NCBI GenBank assembly: GCA_963839515.1
Contig: CAWIVN010000012.1
Span: forward strand, 124,001-188,000
Source: Fredericiella sp963839515
GTDB taxonomy: Bacteria > Chloroflexota > Anaerolineae > Caldilineales > Caldilineaceae
Length of the DNA stretch: 64,000 bases
Direction: 5' to 3'
A program made the translations under genes and the position numbers. Positions 50,642 through 59,209 of this stretch are shown in pieces; position 1 is the stretch's first letter; each line of letters begins with the position of its first letter. The notes beneath the pieces were generated by a model. The model was not told the origin of the DNA, made no database searches, and was given only the letters and a program-made list of their open reading frames with translations.

Positions 50642-51979
50642 ATGAAAAACAGCTTTTACCTGGCAGCCGCAGGTTGCGCGCTGCTGCTGGCTGCATGCGG
50701 TGGAAATATGATGCCTATAGGGGCCGCACCGCCCAAACAGTCCGCGCCAACTGCGGAGCCCTTGCCGGTATTCACTAAGCCTACGGACATCACAAACCCG
50801 TATTTCCCCGTATCGTCGATCGCGCAGACTGTTGCGCTGGGTACGGAAGGTGGGAAAAGTACGCGCGAAGAAGTGACGCTTTTGCCTGGCACGAAAGTAA
50901 TTGCGTGGGCCGGGGGCAACACGCCGGCGCGCGTGACGCAATTCGCCGCTTATAGTGATGGCGAGCTGGTCGAGGTTGCCTATGATTACTTTGCGCAGGC
51001 CGACAACGGCGACGTGTACTACATGGGCGAGGATGTGGCCAACTACCAGGATGGGCAAGTTACCAATCATGGCGGATCATGGCTGGCCGGGAAGGACGGT
51101 GCGCCGCCCGGTCTGATCATGCCGGCGAAGCCCACGGTTGGCATGGTGTTTCATCCGGAAGATCTGCCAGGCGTCGTGTACGAGACGGATGAAGTGGTCA
51201 GCCTGTCCGAGAAGGCCATGACCCCTGCCGGGCCGATCACAGACGGTGTGTTCGTCAAAGAAACGATGATGGAAGGCGACATTGAACACAAGGTGTGGGC
51301 TGCCGGCTATGGCATTGTCCAGGACCAATCGGACGGCGAGACAGTGGAGCTTGTTCTGGCCAGCCAAGCCGATGCCGCGCCGGGAGCCATCCCCGACTCG
51401 CTGCAGACGATCGAAGCACAGGCCGAAGATATCATAGACGTCGTGCCAGGCGGCAACTGGGCAAAAGTGCAGGACGAAGTTGCCGCCGTCGCAGAAGCCT
51501 GGCGGGCATATCAAGGACAAGCGGCAGCGGGCAGTGCTGCGCAGGGCGCTCCCCCGGCGATCCAAGACGCGTTCGCCACAGCACTTGACCGTCTGCAACA
51601 AACGTCGTCTGCTAACGACGTACGGGGCACAACGCAAGCCGCCAATGACGTGAGCGCGGACGTGATGGACCTGTTCAGCGTGTATTCACCCGCTGTGCCG
51701 GTCGATGTTGGGCGGCTGGACGTGTTCGAGCGCCAGATTGTGCTGGACGTTGCGGCAAGCGACTTTACTGCAGTCGCCAACAGCCTTGCGCGGGTCGATG
51801 CGATTTGGGCGCGACTGAAGCCGTTGATTCTGCAACATGACGGCGCAGATGTGGCGGCACAATTCGATGCCAGCCTTGGCGATCAGCGAGCGGCATGGAA
51901 CAGCAAGAATGGTCCGGAGATCTCGGCTGCAGCCAATAACGGGCTGCAGCTTGTCGATGCGCTGGAGAGCCTGTACTGA
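50642..51979 (+). CDS. Two-domain lipoprotein (relative of 45748 plus helical domain)
   Basis: A 445-residue exported lipoprotein. ATG 50642 is favoured by AGGTGA just upstream; ATG 50636 is possible. The signal ends LLAAC (lipid Cys about 19). Residues of about 45-245 match the lipoprotein at 45748 (DYFAQADNGDVYYMGEDVAN, GLIMPAKPTVGMVFHPED). The remaining ~190 residues are helical (WAKVQDEVAAVAEAWRAYQG, LDRLQQTSSANDVRGTTQAA, LARVDAIWARLKPLILQHDG), similar in pattern to four-helix modules in metal-uptake or imelysin-like lipoproteins, though I cannot name the family. Last gene of the train. Confidence 0.72.
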   Translation: MKNSFYLAAAGCALLLAACGGNMMPIGAAPPKQSAPTAEPLPVFTKPTDITNPYFPVSSIAQTVALGTEGGKSTREEVTLLPGTKVIAWAGGNTPARVTQFAAYSDGELVEVAYDYFAQADNGDVYYMGEDVANYQDGQVTNHGGSWLAGKDGAPPGLIMPAKPTVGMVFHPEDLPGVVYETDEVVSLSEKAMTPAGPITDGVFVKETMMEGDIEHKVWAAGYGIVQDQSDGETVELVLASQADAAPGAIPDSLQTIEAQAEDIIDVVPGGNWAKVQDEVAAVAEAWRAYQGQAAAGSAAQGAPPAIQDAFATALDRLQQTSSANDVRGTTQAANDVSADVMDLFSVYSPAVPVDVGRLDVFERQIVLDVAASDFTAVANSLARVDAIWARLKPLILQHDGADVAAQFDASLGDQRAAWNSKNGPEISAAANNGLQLVDALESLY

Positions 51980-52307
51980 ATCTACACTGCATTGCTTCAG
52001 GGTTTTGTCGACGGAAATTAGCGTCTGACCACCTTGCCAAGGAGGTCTTGGAAGTGGTAGGGTGACAGGGAAAGACCTCCAGGAAGCGCGGGATTTCCTG
52101 GAAGTCTCACCTCTGAATCGGGAGCTTTGGATCGTGCGTTGTTTACGGCGCCACTAGCGCCGGCACTTCAGCATGTGCCAGGTCGCCAGCCAACCGCGGC
52201 TTGCTCAGCTCCTTCACTGCACCTGGAGTTGGGCGAAAGCCGAAACAAGAGAGCACCAGTCTAGGCGGGTGCTGTATACAAGAAATATACAAGCCAATAG
52301 GATTTCT
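51980..52307. other. Intergenic stretch with degenerate repeat copy
   Basis: No gene seen. Around 52040-52112 a degenerate member of the CCTGGAAGT repeat family is present: CCTGGAAGTCTCACCT at 52097-52112 differs from the 17-mer at 20302 by a few bases, and GACCTCCAGGAAG lies just before it. Confidence 0.55.
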
Positions 52308-55300
52308 TTATGGAGCATTCAGGGCATACTGAACTGCTGCCTGCAATGTTTGCTTCGTGCCCTGCGCCCACGCCTGGGCAAAGCTTGTCCCATCAAGCCT
52401 GCTGCGGAGGTGAGCAGAAAATTGGTCGCGCTCCAATTGCCCGGAGTACGCTAGGAGCGTACCAATCCCTTGATGGAGGGTGATCGCCACGGCCAGCAGT
52501 TGGACGGCGCGTGCGGTCTGCCCCTGGGCTGCCGCAGCTTTAGCCAGCTCCTCAAAGATGCAGGCCAGGTCACGCTTGAGCTCCAACTGTTGGAACAAGT
52601 ACAGGCTCTCCGCCAGGAGTCTGCTTGCTGCCTGGCGATCTCCCTGGCATCTCGCTACATCTCCGAGTTTATAGAGGCACCACGCTATGTCACGTTTGTG
52701 CCCAAGCGCCCTGAACAAGGCCAGGCTTTCCTCATAGTACGGCTTTGCCCGTTTGTAGTCGCCTTGACATTGGATCGCCTCTCCCAGCTTGCGGCACATC
52801 AGGGCGGTGCCACGCTTATCTTCCAAGTCACGGTATAGCGATAGACTTTGCGTGTAGAAGGACTCGGATTGCACATAGTCCCGCTGCCCCAAAGCAAAGT
52901 AGCCGCGCGAGGCAAGAAACTCCGCCGTGCCCCAGTGATCGCCCAATTCCTGCCACAGGCTCCCGCTCTCTTCGAGCAAGGGCAGACTGCGCGTGCATGT
53001 CCCCAACGTTCCGAGCGCCCAAGCGAGACCCCAGCGATCTGCCAGCGTGCGAAACGTCGCGATGCACCCTTCCAGATAGCTAACTGCCTCGGGCCCATAG
53101 CCTTGCCATAGCATGAGCAAGCCCAGGAATATCTGGGCATAAGCAAACCCTTGTTGTTCGTTGATCTGTTGGTAGAGCGTCAAACTCTCGGCTAAATACG
53201 ATTGGGCGACAATATGATCGCCCTGAAAGAGCGCCAGCACCCCGGCGCCACATACGACCTTGGCGCGCACCTGCGGCGAGACATTGATTTTGCTGTCCTG
53301 GAGGACATGGTTCAACCACCGGCGCCCTTCATGCCAGATACCAGTCTTGAACCAATACCACCAGGCTCCGCCCGCCAGGCGCATAGCAGTTTCCCCGCGC
53401 AGTTGGTGCAGCGCCCACTGGAATGCCGACATGACATTGTCGTGCTCCTGCCGGAGCCGTGTGAGCCACAATGCCTGTTGCGGACCGCGCAGGCCCGGCT
53501 CCGCTTGCTCGACAAGCTGCAGCACGTATGTCTCTTGCCGCTGGTGCACCGCGTCTAGTTCTGCCTGCTCTGCCAGCTGTTCCAGCGCATAGCTGGCGAT
53601 TGTGTCCAACATGGCGAAGCGGGGTTCATCATCGCTGCCGGACGGCACGTAGCGGATGAGGTTATGCTCGACGAGCACTGCCAGCCCATGCAGCACGTCG
53701 ATGCCCAGGTCTGACTTACTCCCTGCGACCGCCTCGGCGCTAGCCAACGTGAAGGGTCCGGCCAGGATACCCAGGCGCCGGAAGAGCACCTGTTCTGCCT
53801 TGCTCAGCAGAGCCACACTCCAGGCGATCGTCGTGCGCAGCGTCTGTTGCCGCTCCGGCAGGTCGGAGGCTCCCGCGTCTAAAAGGTCCAGGGGATTGCC
53901 CAGCCGCTGCAAGAGAGCCTGTGGCGAGAGCGCCCGACAGCGTGCGGCGGCCAGCTCGATGGCGAGCGGCAGACCATCCAGGCGAATGCAGATGGCGCAG
54001 ATGGCGGCGGCATTTTCTGGCGTGAGGTTGAACTCAGGGCGAATCGCCCGCACTCGATCGACAAACAGGCGCATGGCCGCGTAGTGCAGCATCGTCGCTT
54101 GAGACAAATCTGCGCTTTCATTGGGCAGCGGCAGCGGCGGCACCGGCACTTCTGTCTCGCCGCGCAGGTGCAGGGACGTTCGGCTAGTGACCAGAAAAGC
54201 TAGCCCGGGTGCTGCGGCGCGTAAACTCGCCAGGCGCAAGGCTGCCTTGAGCAGGTGCTCGAAATTGTCCAGCAGCAGCAGAATTTTCTTCTCGCGCAGA
54301 TAGGCGCGTAAGTCTTCCTCAATGCTCTGCGCCGGTGCATCCTGCAATCCCAGTGTGCGGCTGATGGCCGGGAGCACGAGCGCAGGGTCGCGAATGCCCG
54401 CAAGGTCGACAAAGAAGACACCGTGGGGGAAATGCGGCAGCAGCTCGAAGGCGATTTCCATCGCCAAGCGCGTCTTACCGCTGCCGCCGGGGCCGGTCAA
54501 TGTCACCAGCCAGGCGGCATCGCTGCGCAGCAGCTCGGTCGCCATCGCCAGCTCTTCTCGGCGTCCGAGGAGAGGTGTCGGCTGTACCGGCAGGTTATTG
54601 GGCCGCGTGTCCACGATAGCACTGTAAGCACTCCACAGCTCCGGCGCTGGCGCAATGCCCAGCTCCTGCTCCAGAATGCAAGCGCAGTGCGCATATTGCT
54701 GCAGTGCTGCACTGCGATCGCCAACGCTGATGTAGAGTTCGATCAGCTGCCGGTGCACCTCCTCGGCCAGTTCATCCACTGCGAGATAGCGCTGGGCGTA
54801 AACGATCGCCTCGGCATTGGCGCCGCGAGCCGTGGCATCCGTCAGCAGGGCAAGCAAGGTGTTCAGATAGAGGTGCTCGAGACGACTCCTCTCCCGCAAT
54901 TGCCAGTGTTCAAACCCGGGACATTCGGGCAGAAACACACCGTCGAGGAAAGGACCATGATAGAGGTCGAGCGCCAGCCTGAGATGATCGAGCCGTTGCC
55001 CGTTTGGCTTACAGAGGGCGGCAAACTCCACGCAGTCAGAGCAGACCCGCGTGGCATCGAGGGCGACACGGTCGCTCGTCACATGCAGGAGGTTCGGGTC
55101 AGGTAAGTTGTGCCGCAACAGGCTGAGCAGCTGCGAGAGATGGTGGCGCGCGCTCTTGTCGGGCAGATCGGGCCAGAACAGAAAACAGAGCGATTCGCGC
55201 GCGACCGGCTCCAGATCGGCGGCAAGCCGAAAGAAGAGGGCACGTACTTGGCTACGGGAGATGGCTAGCGGGTCATCATCCTGGAAGATTTGCGGTACGC

Positions 55301-55334
55301 CGAGAAGGCGTGTCTGTAGTCGATACAGAGTTTT
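52308..55334 (-). CDS. BTAD-STAND-TPR giant regulator, start codon uncertain
   Basis: A SARP/AfsR-like regulator of about 1008 codons. The N-terminal winged helix reads RLLGVPQIFQDDDPLAISRS, FLFWPDLPDKSARHHLSQLL. It is followed by the BTAD domain (HLRLALDLYHGPFLDGVF, AEEVHRQLIELYISVGDRSA), the ATPase (TPLLGRREELAMATELL, Walker A GPGGSGKT, LLLLDNFEHLL) and TPR-like repeats. There is no C-terminal LuxR domain. The open frame reaches TGA at 55337-55335, but no ATG, GTG or TTG occurs before a TTG at 55118, inside the winged helix. One extra T in the run 55331-55335 would join a GTG start at 55348 (MSSPEKTLYRLQ). A non-standard CTG start is the alternative. Confidence 0.85.
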   Translation of the reverse strand, partial: KTLYRLQTRLLGVPQIFQDDDPLAISRSQVRALFFRLAADLEPVARESLCFLFWPDLPDKSARHHLSQLLSLLRHNLPDPNLLHVTSDRVALDATRVCSDCVEFAALCKPNGQRLDHLRLALDLYHGPFLDGVFLPECPGFEHWQLRERSRLEHLYLNTLLALLTDATARGANAEAIVYAQRYLAVDELAEEVHRQLIELYISVGDRSAALQQYAHCACILEQELGIAPAPELWSAYSAIVDTRPNNLPVQPTPLLGRREELAMATELLRSDAAWLVTLTGPGGSGKTRLAMEIAFELLPHFPHGVFFVDLAGIRDPALVLPAISRTLGLQDAPAQSIEEDLRAYLREKKILLLLDNFEHLLKAALRLASLRAAAPGLAFLVTSRTSLHLRGETEVPVPPLPLPNESADLSQATMLHYAAMRLFVDRVRAIRPEFNLTPENAAAICAICIRLDGLPLAIELAAARCRALSPQALLQRLGNPLDLLDAGASDLPERQQTLRTTIAWSVALLSKAEQVLFRRLGILAGPFTLASAEAVAGSKSDLGIDVLHGLAVLVEHNLIRYVPSGSDDEPRFAMLDTIASYALEQLAEQAELDAVHQRQETYVLQLVEQAEPGLRGPQQALWLTRLRQEHDNVMSAFQWALHQLRGETAMRLAGGAWWYWFKTGIWHEGRRWLNHVLQDSKINVSPQVRAKVVCGAGVLALFQGDHIVAQSYLAESLTLYQQINEQQGFAYAQIFLGLLMLWQGYGPEAVSYLEGCIATFRTLADRWGLAWALGTLGTCTRSLPLLEESGSLWQELGDHWGTAEFLASRGYFALGQRDYVQSESFYTQSLSLYRDLEDKRGTALMCRKLGEAIQCQGDYKRAKPYYEESLALFRALGHKRDIAWCLYKLGDVARCQGDRQAASRLLAESLYLFQQLELKRDLACIFEELAKAAAAQGQTARAVQLLAVAITLHQGIGTLLAYSGQLERDQFSAHLRSRLDGTSFAQAWAQGTKQTLQAAVQYALNAP

Positions 55335-55682
55335 TCAGGTGAGCTCACGCGGAGGATGGTCACAGTAGGGAGCAGGCGACGGTGGAGCTTTGCTTGCTTA
55401 TCTTGTGGCGCATAGGTGTGAGACCCTGGCATAATTTTATGCGCTTTATTAGTGATGTCAACTGCCCATCAAGGTAGTTCGATCGAGACCTGCAGCCTGA
55501 ATGTGGCAACCATGCGCAAATTGGTGTGACATCTTTGACAAAAAGCACTTGTACGTGCCTGCGGATGCGCTTATACTGAATAGTAGTCTGCTATCGGCTC
55601 CTCCCTATAAGTTGCTTAATCGCACTTGGCCCCCCATTTATCGCGCAATTGTCTAGATACTAAGACTGGTGGAGGAACTCTT
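55335..55682 (+). promoter_or_regulatory. Control region of the second BON gene
   Basis: No gene seen. TTGTAC (55549-55554), 17-bp spacer and TATACT (55572-55577) form a promoter resembling that of the first BON gene. A 14-bp palindrome GCATAATTTTATGC lies at 55429-55442 and could be an operator or part of a terminator. Confidence 0.55.
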
Positions 55683-55949
55683 ATGAAATGGTTTGGTGGC
55701 GGCAGTAAGTACAACGACGAGCAGCTTGTCAAGCAGGCAACGGCTGCCATCACAGCCGACCCCCTGATCAGCGATCCGGGTGCCCTGGTTGTGACCAGCA
55801 AGAACGGCGTACTGACCATAAGCGGCGTTGTGCAAAGGCGGCAAGAAAAGGAGCGAATTGAAGGGGTGGTTCGCACTGCGCTCACGACCATGGGCCTGAA
55901 AAACGAGCGGATCATCAACGACCTCAAGCTGCCCGAAACCGCGCAGTAG
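55683..55949 (+). CDS. BON-domain protein (copy 2)
   Basis: An 88-residue BON-domain protein, paralogue of 32073: MKWFGGGSKYNDEQLVKQAT, ISDPGALVVTSKNGVLTISG, KERIEGVVRTALTTMGLKNE. ATG 55683 follows TGGAGGAACT. The two proteins differ mainly by conservative changes. Like copy 1 it stands alone next to a STAND regulator gene, transcribed away from it, so a role in a shared stress response is plausible but not shown. Confidence 0.88.
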   Translation: MKWFGGGSKYNDEQLVKQATAAITADPLISDPGALVVTSKNGVLTISGVVQRRQEKERIEGVVRTALTTMGLKNERIINDLKLPETAQ

Positions 55950-56187
55950 TTGTTTTGCACTTTACATAGTGTTGTATCGCTAACCAGCAACGTATAGCAG
56001 GTGACGTGGCAATGATCGGCGCGCCCTGGCGCTGTCTGCCAAGCAGGCGGGCTTCCGTTTGAGATTCCCCTTGCCTCTACACCTCGCCAGATAGACCTGG
56101 TATTGATTTTGCAGCCTCTTCCGCCTGCATCGGACTGCCGGATGCTTACTGTCCAACCTGATTTTAGCCCGATTCGAGACGAGTATA

Positions 56188-56754
56188 ATGACGACCACCC
56201 TTCGCACCGTTCTATGGCGCCCAGTCGATGCTGTGGGCGCACAACACTGCGCCCTGCGCCGGCTTGCCAAGGGCTTCCGGCTGGAAGGGCACGTCGTCGA
56301 CACTGTCGACGGGATACCGCTGCATGTTCACTATATCGTCGATTGTGACTCGGTTTGGCGTACGCGCGTGGTGAGCGTCAGCCAGAGTTACGGCATCGTG
56401 GGCAGCACGCTGCGGTTTGACGTCGTCAACAAGCGCTGGTGGACGGCGGAAGGTGTGGAAGTTGCGGGACTGCACTGGCTGACCGATGTGGACCTGAGCG
56501 TGACGCCGGCCACCAACACACTGCCGATTCAAAGGTTGGCGCTGGCTGTGGGGCAGAAAGCCGATGTGACCGCAGCGTGGGTGCGCTTTCCTACGCTTAC
56601 CGTCGAACCACTGCAGCAGACGTATGAACGCCTTGCCCCAAATATCTATCGCTATTCCAGCGACGGCGGCAGGTTTTCGGCACTGCTGGAGGTGGACGAC
56701 ATGGGCCTGGTGGTGCACTACGAACGTCTGTGGGAGTGCGTGGCAGTAGGGTGA
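56188..56754 (+). CDS. Putative glycolipid-binding family protein
   Basis: A 188-residue protein of the putative glycolipid-binding family (PA1994-like, Pfam PF06475), an FABP/Lol-like beta-fold that binds glycolipid-like ligands in the one structurally studied group. Blocks: TVLWRPVDAVGAQHCALRRL, GHVVDTVDGIPLHVHYIVDC, WRTRVVSVSQSYG, LHWLTDVDLSVTPATNTLPI, TYERLAPNIYRYSSDGGRFS. No signal peptide, so cytoplasmic. It is followed 21 bp later by the LLM oxidoreductase, so they may be co-transcribed. Confidence 0.8.
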   Translation: MTTTLRTVLWRPVDAVGAQHCALRRLAKGFRLEGHVVDTVDGIPLHVHYIVDCDSVWRTRVVSVSQSYGIVGSTLRFDVVNKRWWTAEGVEVAGLHWLTDVDLSVTPATNTLPIQRLALAVGQKADVTAAWVRFPTLTVEPLQQTYERLAPNIYRYSSDGGRFSALLEVDDMGLVVHYERLWECVAVG

Positions 56755-56775
56755 GCATGGGAAAGGAACAGTAAC

Positions 56776-57642
56776 ATGAAGCTCGGCGTGGTTTTCCCGC
56801 AGACCGAAAGCGGTGTCGATCCAATTGCGATCCGGGATTATGCCCAGGCTGTGGAAGGGATGGGCTACGACCATCTTGTAACGTACGACCATGTACTCGG
56901 CGCGAGCACCACCACGCGTCCGGACTGGACGGGGCCATATACCAGCGAGACGCTGTTTCATGAGCCGTTTGTGCTGTTTGGCTACCTGGCAGGCCTGACC
57001 AAGGTGATAGAGTTGGTCACAGGCATCCTTATTTTGCCGCAGCGGCAAACGGCGCTCGTCGCCAAGCAGGCGGCGGAAGTCGACCTCCTCAGCGGCGGCC
57101 GGCTGCGCCTCGGTATCGGCGTCGGCTGGAACGACGTCGAGTATGAGGGGCTCAATCTGGATTTCGGCGACCGCGGTGTGCGCAGCGAGGAGCAGATTGT
57201 CGTCCTGCGTGCCCTGTGGGCCGAGCCGTCGATCACGTTCAAGGGACGTTGGCATACGATCGACAATGCGGGCATCAATCCGCTGCCGCCGCGACGCGCC
57301 ATTCCGGTCTGGATCGGCGGCTACAGCGAGGCGACACTGCGGCGAGTTGGCAGCATCGGCGATGGCTGGTTCCCTTGGATTCCGCCAAACGACGAGACAC
57401 GCGCCAAGATCGAGCGCGTGCACGCTTATGCGCGGGCGGCCGGCCGTGACCCAGCCGCAATCGGTCTTGAGCCGCAGCTATCCGTGGACAGAGTGCCCGA
57501 GGATGAATGGGATGGCTATGTGCGCGGCTGGAAGGCACTTGGCTCGACCCATCTCTGTGTCAACACCATGGGCGCCGGGTATCGCACGCTCGACGAGCAC
57601 ATCGCCGCCTTGCGCAGGGTCAAGGAAGCACTCGCGGCATGA
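56776..57642 (+). CDS. LLM-class F420-dependent-type oxidoreductase
   Basis: A 288-residue luciferase-like monooxygenase fold protein, of the group usually annotated as TIGR03619-type F420-dependent oxidoreductases. Blocks: MKLGVVFPQTESGVDPIAI, YDHLVTYDHVLGA, IELVTGILILPQRQTALVAK, LRLGIGVGWNDVEYEGL, RAIPVWIGGYSEATLRRVGS, DGWFPWIPP. A GGAAAGGAAC ribosome site precedes the ATG. Use of F420 rather than FMN is inferred from family only; substrate unknown. Confidence 0.87.
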   Translation: MKLGVVFPQTESGVDPIAIRDYAQAVEGMGYDHLVTYDHVLGASTTTRPDWTGPYTSETLFHEPFVLFGYLAGLTKVIELVTGILILPQRQTALVAKQAAEVDLLSGGRLRLGIGVGWNDVEYEGLNLDFGDRGVRSEEQIVVLRALWAEPSITFKGRWHTIDNAGINPLPPRRAIPVWIGGYSEATLRRVGSIGDGWFPWIPPNDETRAKIERVHAYARAAGRDPAAIGLEPQLSVDRVPEDEWDGYVRGWKALGSTHLCVNTMGAGYRTLDEHIAALRRVKEALAA

Positions 57643-57673
57643 TTCGGAGAACGCAGGAGACGCCAACTCGTTC

Positions 57674-58156
57674 CTAGCGATCGATTTCAACCAGCAGCAC
57701 CCAGGAATCGAGAAACACTTTGGCAAATGAGAAGAGAATGGCGGGCACCAGCCAGTAGAGACCTTGGAGACCGTACAGCAAGAGCGTGATGCCGGCCGCG
57801 ATATATGGTACAAGCGAGAGTTGATTCAGTGCGATCTGGAGGAGGACTACCGTGTGAAAGCGAGCCTCTGCGCTTCTCCAGGTACGCATATCGACGATCG
57901 TGACTGCCGCCCATGCAGCCAGGCCAATTATCAGCACTTCACTGCCCATGAGAGGCACGGGCTGGCCGGGCACCAGCATGAGGGAAGAGACCACTAAAAC
58001 GGTAAACAAGAGCAAAAGTGCTTCGAGGGCGCGGTTCGGCAGCCTGGGCACTGACAGGATTTTGCTCAGGTTGATGGATACGCCGACAAACAATAAACCC
58101 GCGAGGGTGGCTGAAGCACCGGTTACAGCCGAAAGAAAGCTCTGCCATTCGTCCAT
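57674..58156 (-). CDS. Hypothetical four-helix membrane protein
   Basis: A 160-residue protein with about four membrane helices (GASATLAGLLFVGVSINLSK, LEALLLLFTVLVVSSLMLV, EVLIIGLAAWAAVTIVDM, YIAAGITLLLYGLQGLYWLV) and a charged WRSAEAR loop. Proteins of this plan (MDEWQSFLSAVTGASATLAG N-terminus) occur in many bacteria as uncharacterised membrane proteins. There is no strong ribosome site. It lies between convergent and same-strand genes without clear linkage. Confidence 0.68.
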   Translation of the reverse strand: MDEWQSFLSAVTGASATLAGLLFVGVSINLSKILSVPRLPNRALEALLLLFTVLVVSSLMLVPGQPVPLMGSEVLIIGLAAWAAVTIVDMRTWRSAEARFHTVVLLQIALNQLSLVPYIAAGITLLLYGLQGLYWLVPAILFSFAKVFLDSWVLLVEIDR

Positions 58157-58246
58157 AGGTTTTTGCCCTCGAGCAGCATTGAAAAGGGTTCTTTATAAAT
58201 GCCGGCGCTCGCCGCCTGTATGGAGCGGGCCTAAAGGGTGATTCCT

Positions 58247-59074
58247 CTATGCCTGGCAGGTGGGACAGAAGTGGGTGCTGCGCTGACCCACGACGATGCG
58301 TTCGATTGGCGCGCCGCAGGTGAGGCAGGGCTGGCCGGTACGGCGGAAGACGCGGTGTTCGTCCTGGAAGCTGCCCGCCTGCCCGCCTGGACGCGAGTAG
58401 TTCTGCAGGCTGCTCCCGCCGAGGCTGCTGCCGGCGGAGGCGATACCCTCTTGGAGCACCATGGCCACGGCTGCGCGCAGGCGATCGATTTCCGCCGGCG
58501 TGAGGCTGCCGCCGGGGCGCAAGGGGTGCAGGCCGGCGCGGAAGAGCGCCTCGTCGGCGTAGATGTTGCCCACACCCGCGGCCAAGGTCTGGTCGAGCAG
58601 CAGCCCTTTGATGGCGGCCTTGCGGCCCGCCAGCTTGCGCGCCAGTTCCTCGCCGCTGAATTGCTCGCTCAAGGGTTCCGGCCCCAACTTGCGCAGCACG
58701 ATCTCGGGATCGGAGGTCAGCCACATGCGGCCAAACTTGCGCGGGTCCTGGTAGTGCAGGCGGCGGCCGTCATCCAGGTCAAACAGCACGTGGGTGTGGG
58801 CGTCGGGTGCCTCCGCTGCCTCCCTGACGTGCAGGTGGCCGGTCATGCGCAGGTGGACGATCAGGGTGTCGCCGCCGTCGAGGCCCAGCAGCATGTATTT
58901 GGCGCGGCGGCCAAAGGTGGTAAAGCGCTGGCCCGCCATGCGAGCGATAAACTCGTCGCCGCTGGGGCTGGCGACCGTGCGCGGCCACAGCACCTGGGCA
59001 GACAGCACCTGGCGTCCCGCCAACAGCGGTTGGAGTTCGCGCACGTAGGTTTCGACTTCGGGTAGTTCAGGCAT
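58247..59074 (-). CDS. mutM: Formamidopyrimidine-DNA glycosylase (MutM/Fpg)
   Basis: DNA-repair glycosylase/AP-lyase that removes 8-oxoguanine and ring-opened purines, 275 residues. After Met the catalytic N-terminus PELPEVETYVREL is perfect (Pro2 nucleophile, Glu3). Also present are HLRMTGHL (Lys/Arg-type DNA-contact segment), the H2TH region (LLLDQTLAAGVGNIYADEAL) and a C-terminal zinc finger CLTCGAPIERIVVGQRSTHF with CPTC. The start is moved to 59074, 40 codons inside the open frame, because Pro2 must be N-terminal. No strong ribosome site. Confidence 0.97.
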   Translation of the reverse strand: MPELPEVETYVRELQPLLAGRQVLSAQVLWPRTVASPSGDEFIARMAGQRFTTFGRRAKYMLLGLDGGDTLIVHLRMTGHLHVREAAEAPDAHTHVLFDLDDGRRLHYQDPRKFGRMWLTSDPEIVLRKLGPEPLSEQFSGEELARKLAGRKAAIKGLLLDQTLAAGVGNIYADEALFRAGLHPLRPGGSLTPAEIDRLRAAVAMVLQEGIASAGSSLGGSSLQNYSRPGGQAGSFQDEHRVFRRTGQPCLTCGAPIERIVVGQRSTHFCPTCQA

Positions 59075-59178
59075 AACAGGTTTGCTCGGTGTGCATGGCC
59101 CCGGGGGACACAGGTAAGGATTGCCGCACGCGGGCACGAAGGCGTGCCTGCCAAACCCGCACGAGGGCGTGGCAGGCG

Positions 59179-59200
59179 GCCCGCATAAAAGCATGCGGGC
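59179..59200 (-). terminator. Stem-loop after the anti-sigma gene
   Basis: GCCCGCAT (59179-59186) pairs with 59193-59200 around a 6-base loop, 10 bp beyond the stop of the anti-sigma gene. A second short inverted repeat (GGCACG with CGTGCC) lies a little further on. It probably ends the sigma/anti-sigma transcript. Confidence 0.45.
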
Positions 59201-59209
59201 TAAGCGGGA

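Noticed and set aside
24670..55334. Reading the STAND proteins as anti-phage (Avs-like) defence genes
   Set aside because: They carry HTH, LuxR or BTAD DNA-binding domains instead of nuclease or other effector domains, and no other defence genes are nearby.
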